A stretch of 64,000 nt of DNA from a virus: positions 21,939-85,938 of IMG/VR virus record IMGVR_UViG_3300008954_003018. The stretch is one strand, 5' to 3'. Positions 8,665 through 16,677 of the stretch are shown one piece after another. The notes below the pieces were generated by a model that was not told the origin of the DNA, ran no database searches, and saw only the letters and a program-made list of their open reading frames with translations. The number at the start of each line of letters is the position of its first letter. Within the stretch, counting starts at the first letter, position 1. The position numbers and the translations under genes were made by a program.

Positions 8665-10809
8665 TTGTTTATTAAAAAGCTACTTTCCTTAATACTTTGT
8701 TTCTTTATAATTTTATTTTTTATCGTTTCATGTACAGATGAACAAGGAGGGGGCAGTGGGAAAAATGATGAAGATTTATATGCGTACCCCGAAATTTCTA
8801 CAAAAGATACTTCTGAAGATTCTGAGGATGTATCTGAATCTGAAGACGCGACTGAAGAAGTAGAAGAAGATACCTACTCTGTTTGGACCGATCCTTGTGT
8901 TGACTGCGCTTGGTATTTTTGTGGCAACCTAGATGTCATATGGCAAAAACAAATTTGTATCAATAACTGTGATGATCCCCCTACAATTGTTTTTGAAGGT
9001 GAGTGCGAAGAGCACTTAGAATGCAATCCCGCACAACTAATTTTAGAAGCAAACATTCCATGCACAACAGAAGATGGATATCCAGGCACAAAAGACAAGC
9101 TTTGCAACAAAGGGCAAATACAATATACAGACTGTAAATCAAGCTGCTCAGAGGAGATCTGTGACCTTTTAGACAACGATTGTGATGGTGACATCGATGA
9201 AGGCGTAAAGAACGCTTGTGGAGAGTGTGGGGACGTCCCAGAGGAGGTTTGTGACTTCATAGATAATGATTGTGATGGCGTAATTGACAATGGTGTCGCA
9301 AATGCGTGTGGTGGATGTGGAAAAGAACCAGAAGAGATATGTAATGGAATAGACGATAATTGTGATGGTGAAATTGATGAAGGTCAATTAAATGCGTGTG
9401 GAAAATGTGGACCAGTTGATGATGAAATTTGTGATGGTATTGATAATGATTGCAACGGATTGATTGATGAAGATTTGATAGGAAAGTGTTCTACAGACTG
9501 TGAAGAAAATTTAAAATATTGTGTAGGTGGTCAGTGGATATGTACAGCAAAACAACCGCAACCGGAAGTATGTAATGGATTAGATGATGATTGTGACGGA
9601 AAAGCAGATGAAGGCTTAGATTGCTTGTGCACAATACAAGACATTGGTGTTTTATTTCCATGCCAAGAGGGTCCTTTGGTTTGCGGTGCGGGATATAAGA
9701 CGTGTGAATGTGTTGATCCCAGCGATCCAACATGTGCCGAACTGCAGTTAACAGAGTGTTTAGCTGTATGTCATTGGCTTCCACAAACTACTGCACCCGG
9801 GACAATTTGCGATAAATATTTAGGTGAAGTAAAGCCAGAAGAATGTAATAATCATGATGACAACTGTAATCAACAAGTGGATGAAAACTTATTTGCAGGT
9901 TGTTATAGTGGGCCGCCAAAAACAATGTATGTTGGAATATGTATACCAGGCGAAATGACGTGTTCTGCGGGCAGTTGGGGCAATTATGATGATAACAATC
10001 AATTCATTAAAAAACTGTGCTTAGGAGAGGTTACGCCGGAGCCAGAGGACATATGCAATGGTACAGATACAAATTGCGACGGTAAAATTGATGAAGACAA
10101 AGAATTAGAGCCTACAGACATATTGTTTATTGTTGATTTGTCTGGATCTATGGTTGAAGAGATTAATGCGGTCATGACTGCTCTTAATAAGTTTGCAGCA
10201 CACTACAGTGATTCCGATGTAGTAAAATGGGGCTTAGTTTTTACAGCGGCGCAAGATCCAACATGGAGCGAGCGCGTTGTTTTGCAAACAGACCTAGTTG
10301 ATTTTCAAACCTTTGTTAACACATTCCAAAACTCTGGCTTTAGTCTAACCGGAGGGAACGAACAAAATTATGATGCAATTTACCTAGCTATTCATAATTT
10401 GGTTGCAGACGCCGATCTTCCTTATAAAATCTCTGATTTACAATGGGGCTGGGGATCTGTCGAATCAGTACCTCCCAAGGACCAATGGAACATTAGTTGG
10501 CGTGATGATGCAAAGCATGTCATAATTTTATTTTCCGACGAAGAAGGTCAATCTTATTTGACACCGGCACTCACTGAGGCAGATATGGTTAATATGATTA
10601 ATGCTGCTGATGAGTTGGCTGTATATACTTTCACTTCTCCGATGGTAATGAGCAGTGGGTGGGGGAATTCTTACGTACCGCTGGCTCAGGCAGGCGTTGG
10701 TGGAAAAGTTTATGAATTAACGATGAAGGCCATTGAAATGTATAACAGTCTTTTAGAAATTCTAGATGAGACTGCATGTGGAAATAGCGTAAAAAATAAT
10801 AATCCTTGA
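8665..10809 (+). CDS. Lipoprotein with seven MopE-type metal-binding motifs and a VWA domain
   Basis: 714 residues. A hydrophobic signal peptide ends in the lipobox IVSC with Cys23, so the protein is probably lipid-anchored outside the inner membrane. After an acidic linker, seven copies of a Cys/Asp motif of the form ExCxxxDxxCDGxxDE occur (for example CDLLDNDCDGDIDEG and CNGIDDNCDGEIDEG), matching the putative metal-binding MopE motif. From about residue 490 there is a von Willebrand A domain with the MIDAS start DLSGS. Such proteins are typical of secreted or surface proteins in Myxococcota-related bacteria and unusual in a phage, so it was probably acquired from a host. The start is a TTG with AGAGGG 9 bases upstream; no ATG gives the signal peptide. 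Possible roles are surface binding or superinfection exclusion; none is shown. Confidence 0.85.
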   Translation: MFIKKLLSLILCFFIILFFIVSCTDEQGGGSGKNDEDLYAYPEISTKDTSEDSEDVSESEDATEEVEEDTYSVWTDPCVDCAWYFCGNLDVIWQKQICINNCDDPPTIVFEGECEEHLECNPAQLILEANIPCTTEDGYPGTKDKLCNKGQIQYTDCKSSCSEEICDLLDNDCDGDIDEGVKNACGECGDVPEEVCDFIDNDCDGVIDNGVANACGGCGKEPEEICNGIDDNCDGEIDEGQLNACGKCGPVDDEICDGIDNDCNGLIDEDLIGKCSTDCEENLKYCVGGQWICTAKQPQPEVCNGLDDDCDGKADEGLDCLCTIQDIGVLFPCQEGPLVCGAGYKTCECVDPSDPTCAELQLTECLAVCHWLPQTTAPGTICDKYLGEVKPEECNNHDDNCNQQVDENLFAGCYSGPPKTMYVGICIPGEMTCSAGSWGNYDDNNQFIKKLCLGEVTPEPEDICNGTDTNCDGKIDEDKELEPTDILFIVDLSGSMVEEINAVMTALNKFAAHYSDSDVVKWGLVFTAAQDPTWSERVVLQTDLVDFQTFVNTFQNSGFSLTGGNEQNYDAIYLAIHNLVADADLPYKISDLQWGWGSVESVPPKDQWNISWRDDAKHVIILFSDEEGQSYLTPALTEADMVNMINAADELAVYTFTSPMVMSSGWGNSYVPLAQAGVGGKVYELTMKAIEMYNSLLEILDETACGNSVKNNNP

Positions 10810-10834
10810 CAAAAACAAATTAATATATAAGAAT
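10806..10834 (+). promoter_or_regulatory. Possible sigma70-type promoter
   Basis: A perfect -35 TTGACA (10806-10811) and, 17 bases on, AAGAAT (10829-10834, 4 of 6 consensus positions) lie at the end of the lipoprotein gene. A start here would fall within a few bases of the ATG at 10843, giving an almost leaderless message, so the -10 assignment is uncertain. Confidence 0.4.
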
Positions 10835-10842
10835 AGTAATAT

Positions 10843-11238
10843 ATGAAAAACATTAAACTTAATAGCATATTGAAAACATGCGATGATTCTAAAATTGAAA
10901 CCTACATTAACAACATACCAGAACCTTGGAGTCATAATAAAAAAATAGCAGTACTGCTTATAACACTAGCCATATTAAATATTTTTGATGCATTGTGCAC
11001 GCAACATCTTATTTCTGTGGGTGGAATGAAAGAGTTTAATCCACTTATGCTGAGTTTGCTTAAAATGAGCGATGGTATATTTATTTTTGCAAAGCTGTTT
11101 GTTGGCTTCTTAGGTATTGGAATTCTATGGCGTTACAGAGAAAATATTTTAGTATATCTATTAACAATTCCTCTTGTAATGCTATATACTTTTATTGGGG
11201 CAATGCACATAGCTTTGCTTATACGATACTATCAATAA
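10843..11238 (+). CDS. Small integral membrane protein, DUF5658-like
   Basis: 131 residues with about three membrane segments (roughly 35-55, 75-95 and 100-128). The stretch NIFDALCTQHLISVGG followed by KEFNPLM matches the pattern D-x-x-x-T ... E-x-NP-L/M that I associate with DUF5658 membrane proteins, whose function is unknown. No clear Shine-Dalgarno precedes the ATG. It sits between a lipoprotein and a small periplasmic-type protein just ahead of a murein endopeptidase, so this may be an envelope-acting or lysis-related group, but no holin signature is evident. Confidence 0.7.
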   Translation: MKNIKLNSILKTCDDSKIETYINNIPEPWSHNKKIAVLLITLAILNIFDALCTQHLISVGGMKEFNPLMLSLLKMSDGIFIFAKLFVGFLGIGILWRYRENILVYLLTIPLVMLYTFIGAMHIALLIRYYQ

Positions 11239-11253
11239 AATTGGAAATTAAAT

Positions 11254-11520
11254 ATGAAAACTACTATAAAATATGTGGTTGCTAGCGTTTTAGCTTTTGC
11301 TATAGGCGCTAGCGGAGCTTATTATGCAACTACACACAAATATGAAGCCAAGATTGTGCAACATCAAAAGACCATTGATGACGCTGCAGCACAAATTAGT
11401 TCTTTTTGTGAAGGACAGAAAGTTGGAGACATAAGGATTACTAGGGCTCTATGTGGCGATGTTAAAGAATATTGTCTCTGTGTACATCCAGATAAATTTC
11501 GCGCAGATTTTCATCAATAA
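11254..11520 (+). CDS. Small membrane-anchored protein with Cys-rich tail
   Basis: 88 residues. Residues 6-25 form one hydrophobic segment rich in Ala/Gly (signal anchor or signal peptide), followed by a short helix (about 28-50) and a C-terminal region with four cysteines (CEGQ, LCGD, YCLC). The N-in anchor plus periplasmic helix resembles an i-spanin in outline, but the length and cysteines are not diagnostic, and I see no embedded o-spanin lipobox. It lies 61 bases upstream of the MepA-like endopeptidase gene. Confidence 0.6.
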   Translation: MKTTIKYVVASVLAFAIGASGAYYATTHKYEAKIVQHQKTIDDAAAQISSFCEGQKVGDIRITRALCGDVKEYCLCVHPDKFRADFHQ

Positions 11521-11555
11521 CGTTCTGTTATAATGGTATAAAGCAATTGCTTAAA

Positions 11556-11562
11556 CTATTTA
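11556..11562 (+). promoter_or_regulatory. Putative late-promoter motif ACTATTTA
   Basis: ACTATTTA (11555-11562) ends 18 bases before the ATG of the endopeptidase gene, with CAGAGG as Shine-Dalgarno between them. A TATAAT (11529-11534) also lies in this 60-base gap but has no matching -35. Confidence 0.45.
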
Positions 11563-11580
11563 TTTACAGAGGTTTTTTGT

Positions 11581-13452
11581 ATGTCGTCCAAAAATGTATA
11601 TACTCTTTTCAAAACATTGCGTGAGTACCTTAGTGAAGAAACGGTACAACTAGATATATCCTTACCAGAAGAAGAAAATGTCGGAGAAATTGAAGCCAAA
11701 GAAGCTCGATGGGTCGATAACTTATCTGATAGTGACCCGGGCGTATTCAATTTAAAGCTAGTAAAATCACAATTCAAGTCTCCCAAAAAAGATATGCTAC
11801 AGGAACAGGGTTTACATGGATTTGACTTGCCATGGGCGTGGAAAGATAAAATATTAGCACTGGCTCCGCCTGCAGAACCTGTGGATTCAGTTCCGGGCGG
11901 CGTGATTCTTCCCGGACCTCAAAAAGCCAAAGAAAATCCACTCAAAGGCACAGATTTGGAGCACATCCAGCCAGAAGTGACACACCCAAAAGAACTGGCT
12001 GGTCAATATATAATAGAGCCTTTCGAAATCACTGCTCGTTCTAAAGAAGAGCAAGATAAAGCATATAAAGACTCACTTAAACAAGTTTTTTTACCGCAGT
12101 CCGGACTGGAAGATTCTTCTGAGACGGGATATACAGCCGGGCGTAAATGGAGGCAATATGGAGAGTCGCGAATGGCGCGAATGTTGACTGATGTTGCACA
12201 AGAGTGGAAAAATAATCAAGAAGATTTAGTCGACGAAAAGGGAAGGTGGGGCCCCATTGAATATTGGGATGTGTCCAAAAAGGGAGGGGGCGAGTTTCCA
12301 CCGCATGTCAGCCACCAATCAGGGAGAGATGTTGATATCGCAACGTTTCTCAAATCAAAGGCCCGCGGCTCTGCTAATATGGCCACCATTAGTACCGTTG
12401 ATATGTATAGGATGTATAGGTTGGCTGAAATGTATATTAATTGGTCAGCGGATAATCCGGAGCCGCACTGGATTGACAAAGAAACAGGACTAGCTAAAAA
12501 TCCGATGGTGATATTCTGGAATCAAGAATTAATTGATGCAACAAGAAAATGGGCAGAAAAAAAACACAAAGTGAATGGTGAGTGGGTATACAAAAACAAT
12601 GTCAGCGAAATGACCAATGATGCAATGTTTGGCACGTGCACAAAACGGAATTCTCGGGAGGAGTGCGTAAAGCGCAAAAAAACATCTGATGTTAACAGGG
12701 GGCCGCGGACGTTTCGTCATGAACCTGGACATGCAAACCATTATCATATACGTACAGACCGAAGTTATGGAAAAAGAAACAAAATAAGATATGCAAACAA
12801 AGGTGAAAAACCATCTGTTTATATGCCTCCGCCTGAGCCGGAAGGGTTTGATCCAAAGGTGCGCATGAAAACTGCAGAGGATGAAGCAAGAGAATGGAAA
12901 TGGAACGACAAGACACAACAGTGGGAAAATATGTTTGAGGGCGGCGCGGAGCAGGTTTATAACGTAGGCGGCGGAGGGCGGCCAGATCAAACAGTCCCAG
13001 TACCAGTGCCGACGCAAAAACTGTCGACGGTGCCCCCCAGTAATAAAATTAAAAAAGCGGCAAAAAAGAAGAGGCGGCACCGGGGCGTTTTTAAAAAGGC
13101 ACCTAGTGGGCCCGAGACTATGAAAAACCTTATTAAGAGTGGGATATATGGGCCATTGGATGAGCAGATGGGGGCGCCCATGGATCCTATTCAGCAACAA
13201 ATTCAAATGTCCGTAATGGCAGCACAAGAACAACTCGGTCCTTTGTTTGGTCAGTTGCAAGGAATGATTGTGCAAATGCGCACTTTAAACACCCCAGCAG
13301 CCAATCAAGAGGTAAAAAAGCAAACTAATAGAATTGAACTAATTACTAATGACTTAAACGACGGAGATATTGATGTCATGGCCGCAATTGGTCAATTGGG
13401 TAACATTGCAAACGACATGGGCAAGAAAATGCAAAAGTTAACACAAGGGTAG
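11581..13452 (+). CDS. MepA-like murein endopeptidase (LAS-type metallopeptidase), phage virion or lysis protein
   Basis: 623 residues. The catalytic domain covers roughly residues 160-410. HVSHQSGRDVD (242-252) matches the SHQxGxDVD zinc-binding motif of penicillin-insensitive murein endopeptidases (likely ligands His245 and Asp252), and GHANHYHIR (384-391) matches the C-terminal HxH motif (His387/His389). This family cleaves D-alanyl-meso-diaminopimelate cross-links in peptidoglycan. The first 20 residues (YTLFKTLREYLSEE) are a leader-like helix ending in an LSE site, seen on other proteins nearby and suggesting packaging in the virion. The C-terminus beyond 500 is basic then helical (PIQQQIQMSVMAAQEQL). 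A free lysin is possible, but the leader and neighbours favour a virion enzyme. Confidence 0.85.
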   Translation: MSSKNVYTLFKTLREYLSEETVQLDISLPEEENVGEIEAKEARWVDNLSDSDPGVFNLKLVKSQFKSPKKDMLQEQGLHGFDLPWAWKDKILALAPPAEPVDSVPGGVILPGPQKAKENPLKGTDLEHIQPEVTHPKELAGQYIIEPFEITARSKEEQDKAYKDSLKQVFLPQSGLEDSSETGYTAGRKWRQYGESRMARMLTDVAQEWKNNQEDLVDEKGRWGPIEYWDVSKKGGGEFPPHVSHQSGRDVDIATFLKSKARGSANMATISTVDMYRMYRLAEMYINWSADNPEPHWIDKETGLAKNPMVIFWNQELIDATRKWAEKKHKVNGEWVYKNNVSEMTNDAMFGTCTKRNSREECVKRKKTSDVNRGPRTFRHEPGHANHYHIRTDRSYGKRNKIRYANKGEKPSVYMPPPEPEGFDPKVRMKTAEDEAREWKWNDKTQQWENMFEGGAEQVYNVGGGGRPDQTVPVPVPTQKLSTVPPSNKIKKAAKKKRRHRGVFKKAPSGPETMKNLIKSGIYGPLDEQMGAPMDPIQQQIQMSVMAAQEQLGPLFGQLQGMIVQMRTLNTPAANQEVKKQTNRIELITNDLNDGDIDVMAAIGQLGNIANDMGKKMQKLTQG

Positions 13453-13455
13453 ACA

Positions 13456-16400
13456 ATGTTAGATATATTTAATGAATCAGAACATCCTTTAGAGGGGCTA
13501 GAAGAATTAATTCAAGATCTTTTTTCATTTTCTAATGAAAGATTTGGATTCCAGAGACCTCCCAGTTTATTTCTTAGGTCTGATTCAGAAAACGCAAAAA
13601 ACGCATTAGGTAGAACCGGTTCTTACGACCCGTCAAAAATGGAAATTATGATCTTTGTAGATAAGCGACACCCAAAAGATATTTTGCGCTCTATATCTCA
13701 CGAACTAATCCACCATATGCAAAACTTAAGAGGTGATTTTGAACATGAATTCGACACATCAGAAGGATATGCCCAAAACGATCCACACCTAAGAAACATG
13801 GAAGAAGAGGCTTATTCTGCTGGAAATCTGTGTTTCAGAGATTGGGAAGACTCACGAAAACAACAATTAGCAGAATCAATATGTTATAACAATATTATAG
13901 GAGGAGATGACATGTCAGAGGATAAAAGAATTCCACTGAAAGAGTGGAAAAATGCAGAACTTAATTCACAATTGATGAAGAAGTTTGGTCTTGTAAATGA
14001 AGAATCAGGTGCAGGAGCCGAGCAACTTTATCACGAAGAAACCACTGCAGAAAATGTTAGTGGCGAAGAAACCCTAGAAGAAGACGAAGAACCAGAGAGT
14101 ACCAACTTCTCTACAACCTTAAATGAGAGAAAAGAACTTGTTGTAGAGAAGAGGGCTGAATATTATCGTGCTCCAGGGGAAAATTATAGATTTGATCGGG
14201 ATGAAGCCAATAAAGGCAAGGGTGGAGTGTATTCGCAAAATATTGCGCAAGTATATGATCGCTGTGTTGCAGAGGAAGATCAAGATTGTATAGACGATCT
14301 TGAAATGTCCGGAGATATATATCAATGGGCTGACCGGCAGGGTAGAGCAGCCAAAAAGGCAAAACAATATTGTATATGGGGCCATTGCTTTCCCCTGTCT
14401 TCTAAAAAGAAGCCAAAAGGGAAGCCTAAAAAGAAGCCAAAAGGGACATATCAAGAAGGTATTGCATCCTATCTCCCTGTCCACCCTGACAAGCTTAAAA
14501 CACTTTTAAACGAAGGCTGGCTTGAAGATTGGTGGCGAAGTTCCACAGGGCAATCCGGACAGTCTATTCAAGTGGGGCCCGGCCAGAAACAATACCAGAA
14601 GGTTCTGAATCAAGGCGCTTGGGTTGATGTTCCGAAGGGTACGTATGAACTTCCGGATTATGTTACACCTGCAGACGTGGCGCCTTATATGTATCATAAA
14701 GGTGGAAATCCGGCGGCAGAGGCCGCAGAGCATGCCAAACGACGGCTAAATCCATCATATGGAGCGGTGGATTTTCACGCCCCTCTAAAAGCCGGTCCTT
14801 CTGACGTCGAGATGATTCGTAGACATCAGAACCCTAGGCAAAACATGGCATATGCCAATCAGCAAATTGCTAAATTACCGGGTGGAAAACAAAGGATGAC
14901 TACTTTAACCCCCACTGAAGAATTTGCTATAGACATGGGATTAAGCGCGCTCGATATATACGGTGGTTTTGGGGCGCTAAAATGGGCTAGAGCAATGAAA
15001 GCAGCTAAAGCAGCAGAAGAAGCGGCAAGGGTATCCAGAATTGTGAAATCTGGGGAGAAAGTGGCGCCAAAATTTGGTGTACCTCCGGAATTACCACCAC
15101 CTCGAAAACCTGCTGAGTTGCCGCACACAGTTATTGATCCAGATGATGTATATTACATACTCGATGACGCCGACATTATATCTTCAACGAAATCAAAGCC
15201 TGTGCAGCCTCCGCCAGTGCCAAAACCCGTGCGACCACCGCCGGTACCGGTCGAAAAGGCGGCGATGAGTCTAGATGACCTTCCGGTGGTGACTGCGGCA
15301 ATGAGAGGCGAAGAAGCGGCGCAACTTAGTAAGTGGCAAAGAATTAAAGATTGGACTAAAGATTTGCCCGTTAAAATAAAAGAGGCATCCGGAAAGGCAT
15401 GGGAGGCTACAAAAACAGGAGCAAGAAAGACAGGTGAATATTTAGATCCCAGGACTACGAAATTTCCTACCACATTCAATCAACTTCTTGGGCCGGGTAA
15501 ACAAAAGTTCTTCAGTAATAGAACTGCATTGAACCTTTTTGCTACTGCAGCTGGAACCGGTGCTAGCGCAGAAGCTCTATATTATTGGTTTGGTGGCGAT
15601 GGTCCGTTCATTGAACATGAAGAGGGTAAGAATTATCCATCAAACGCTATCTTACAAAAAGATCCAAAATCAGGTGAGGTGGTTTCTTATTACCTAACCC
15701 GAGAACAGTTTATGGGCGAACCCAGATCGTTTTTTGATCGTACACCAGATCCCACAAAGTTCGTTAAAGTGTGGACTACAAATGGCAGAGAAGCCAATGA
15801 TTTAGTTGAAGGTCTTTACGCAGAACAGCACAGAAAAGAGTTTTTTGCTAAGGTTGGTAATTCTGAAGCTTCTATGAAAGATTACACAGAACTCCGAGAG
15901 AAACAACTAGCAGGATTTAAACAATTATATGATGACGGTCGCGTAAATAAAGCGGTGCTTGATGCAAAACTAAGACAAATAATGGCAGAATACAAATTAG
16001 TAACTAAAACGAAGGAGAAGAGTAAAGTTGATTGGCAACTGACAACACCCGAGCAAAAAGAACTTGTCCGGACTTATTTAAGATCATTAATGTTAGAAGA
16101 TTATGTCCGAGAGTTTGGGCCGGGTGCAGTTCCAGGGATTGGAGAAATATACACGTTCACAGACTATAAAGGTCAAAGAGTAAAGATAGAAAGCTCTGAG
16201 GATGATGGCGATAGTTACGGCATAAAAATAATTGGAGTTGAAGATCCTGATGGTGACGGCCCCTTAACAAAAAAAGATGCGGAAGAGAAAATAAAAAGAA
16301 ACTGGGTGCTTGGACATATTGGGGGTCGCGAAGATCAGTGGTCTCAAGGAATGCATTTCCCAATTGCACAGACCGGAAAGCCAAAACACCCTATCCTATA

Positions 16401-16677
16401 CACCCCTCAATCTGAACGTGAGTGGCGAAAGGGATATTTTGCTAACTTATTTGGCGATGATGAACCTGCCGGCTTAAGACCTCCTCGCTCTCCAGCTCTT
16501 ATGGACAGGAAAACCAGAATGACGGATGAGGAAGAGGTACGCAAAGAAGATGAGTATGTATACGAAAACAAGGCCCAGGCACTCTTTAAAAAACCCTACA
16601 ATGAACTAGGCGAAGACGATAAACAAAAAGTTCGCGATGCTGTCGAGCTAGACGAACTTGAGTGGGTTAACGAATAA
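13456..16677 (+). CDS. Giant protein with N-terminal HELIH metallopeptidase domain
   Basis: 1073 residues. After a short start MLDIFNE, residues 15-150 form a compact zinc-peptidase-like domain with HELIHH at 82-87 and a possible third-ligand helix EEEAY (116-120). A second module begins at Met153, with its own strong Shine-Dalgarno. LxE-type sites occur at LVNE (182), TLNE (224) and LLNE (353). A Lys/Pro-rich stretch lies near 315-330, and weakly hydrophobic Ala/Gly segments near 490-515 and 690-710. The rest is Pro/Lys-rich linker and helix with no recognised fold. The ATG lies 4 bases after the endopeptidase stop, and its stop overlaps the next start (TAATG). The function is inferred to be a virion-associated, possibly polyprotein-type peptidase; the substrate is unknown. 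Confidence 0.75.
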   Translation: MLDIFNESEHPLEGLEELIQDLFSFSNERFGFQRPPSLFLRSDSENAKNALGRTGSYDPSKMEIMIFVDKRHPKDILRSISHELIHHMQNLRGDFEHEFDTSEGYAQNDPHLRNMEEEAYSAGNLCFRDWEDSRKQQLAESICYNNIIGGDDMSEDKRIPLKEWKNAELNSQLMKKFGLVNEESGAGAEQLYHEETTAENVSGEETLEEDEEPESTNFSTTLNERKELVVEKRAEYYRAPGENYRFDRDEANKGKGGVYSQNIAQVYDRCVAEEDQDCIDDLEMSGDIYQWADRQGRAAKKAKQYCIWGHCFPLSSKKKPKGKPKKKPKGTYQEGIASYLPVHPDKLKTLLNEGWLEDWWRSSTGQSGQSIQVGPGQKQYQKVLNQGAWVDVPKGTYELPDYVTPADVAPYMYHKGGNPAAEAAEHAKRRLNPSYGAVDFHAPLKAGPSDVEMIRRHQNPRQNMAYANQQIAKLPGGKQRMTTLTPTEEFAIDMGLSALDIYGGFGALKWARAMKAAKAAEEAARVSRIVKSGEKVAPKFGVPPELPPPRKPAELPHTVIDPDDVYYILDDADIISSTKSKPVQPPPVPKPVRPPPVPVEKAAMSLDDLPVVTAAMRGEEAAQLSKWQRIKDWTKDLPVKIKEASGKAWEATKTGARKTGEYLDPRTTKFPTTFNQLLGPGKQKFFSNRTALNLFATAAGTGASAEALYYWFGGDGPFIEHEEGKNYPSNAILQKDPKSGEVVSYYLTREQFMGEPRSFFDRTPDPTKFVKVWTTNGREANDLVEGLYAEQHRKEFFAKVGNSEASMKDYTELREKQLAGFKQLYDDGRVNKAVLDAKLRQIMAEYKLVTKTKEKSKVDWQLTTPEQKELVRTYLRSLMLEDYVREFGPGAVPGIGEIYTFTDYKGQRVKIESSEDDGDSYGIKIIGVEDPDGDGPLTKKDAEEKIKRNWVLGHIGGREDQWSQGMHFPIAQTGKPKHPILYTPQSEREWRKGYFANLFGDDEPAGLRPPRSPALMDRKTRMTDEEEVRKEDEYVYENKAQALFKKPYNELGEDDKQKVRDAVELDELEWVNE
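13899..13914 (+). promoter_or_regulatory. Strong internal ribosome-binding site and in-frame ATG
   Basis: AGGAGGAG (about 13899-13906) is followed six bases later by ATG at 13912-13914, in frame with the 13456 gene (codon 153). It is one of the best Shine-Dalgarno sequences in the window, so a separate 921-residue product lacking the HELIH domain is probably also made. The protein sequence after it (SEDKRIPLKEWKNAEL) reads like a natural N-terminus. Confidence 0.6.

Noticed and set aside
8665-10809. MopE/VWA gene as a sign that the window is bacterial chromosome
   Set aside because: It is flanked within tens of bases by phage-type genes in the same orientation, and no housekeeping bacterial operon is present.
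11529-11534. TATAAT before the endopeptidase gene as a sigma70 promoter
   Set aside because: The region 17 bases upstream reads GATTTT, which is not a recognisable -35; the ACTATTTA motif is a better candidate.
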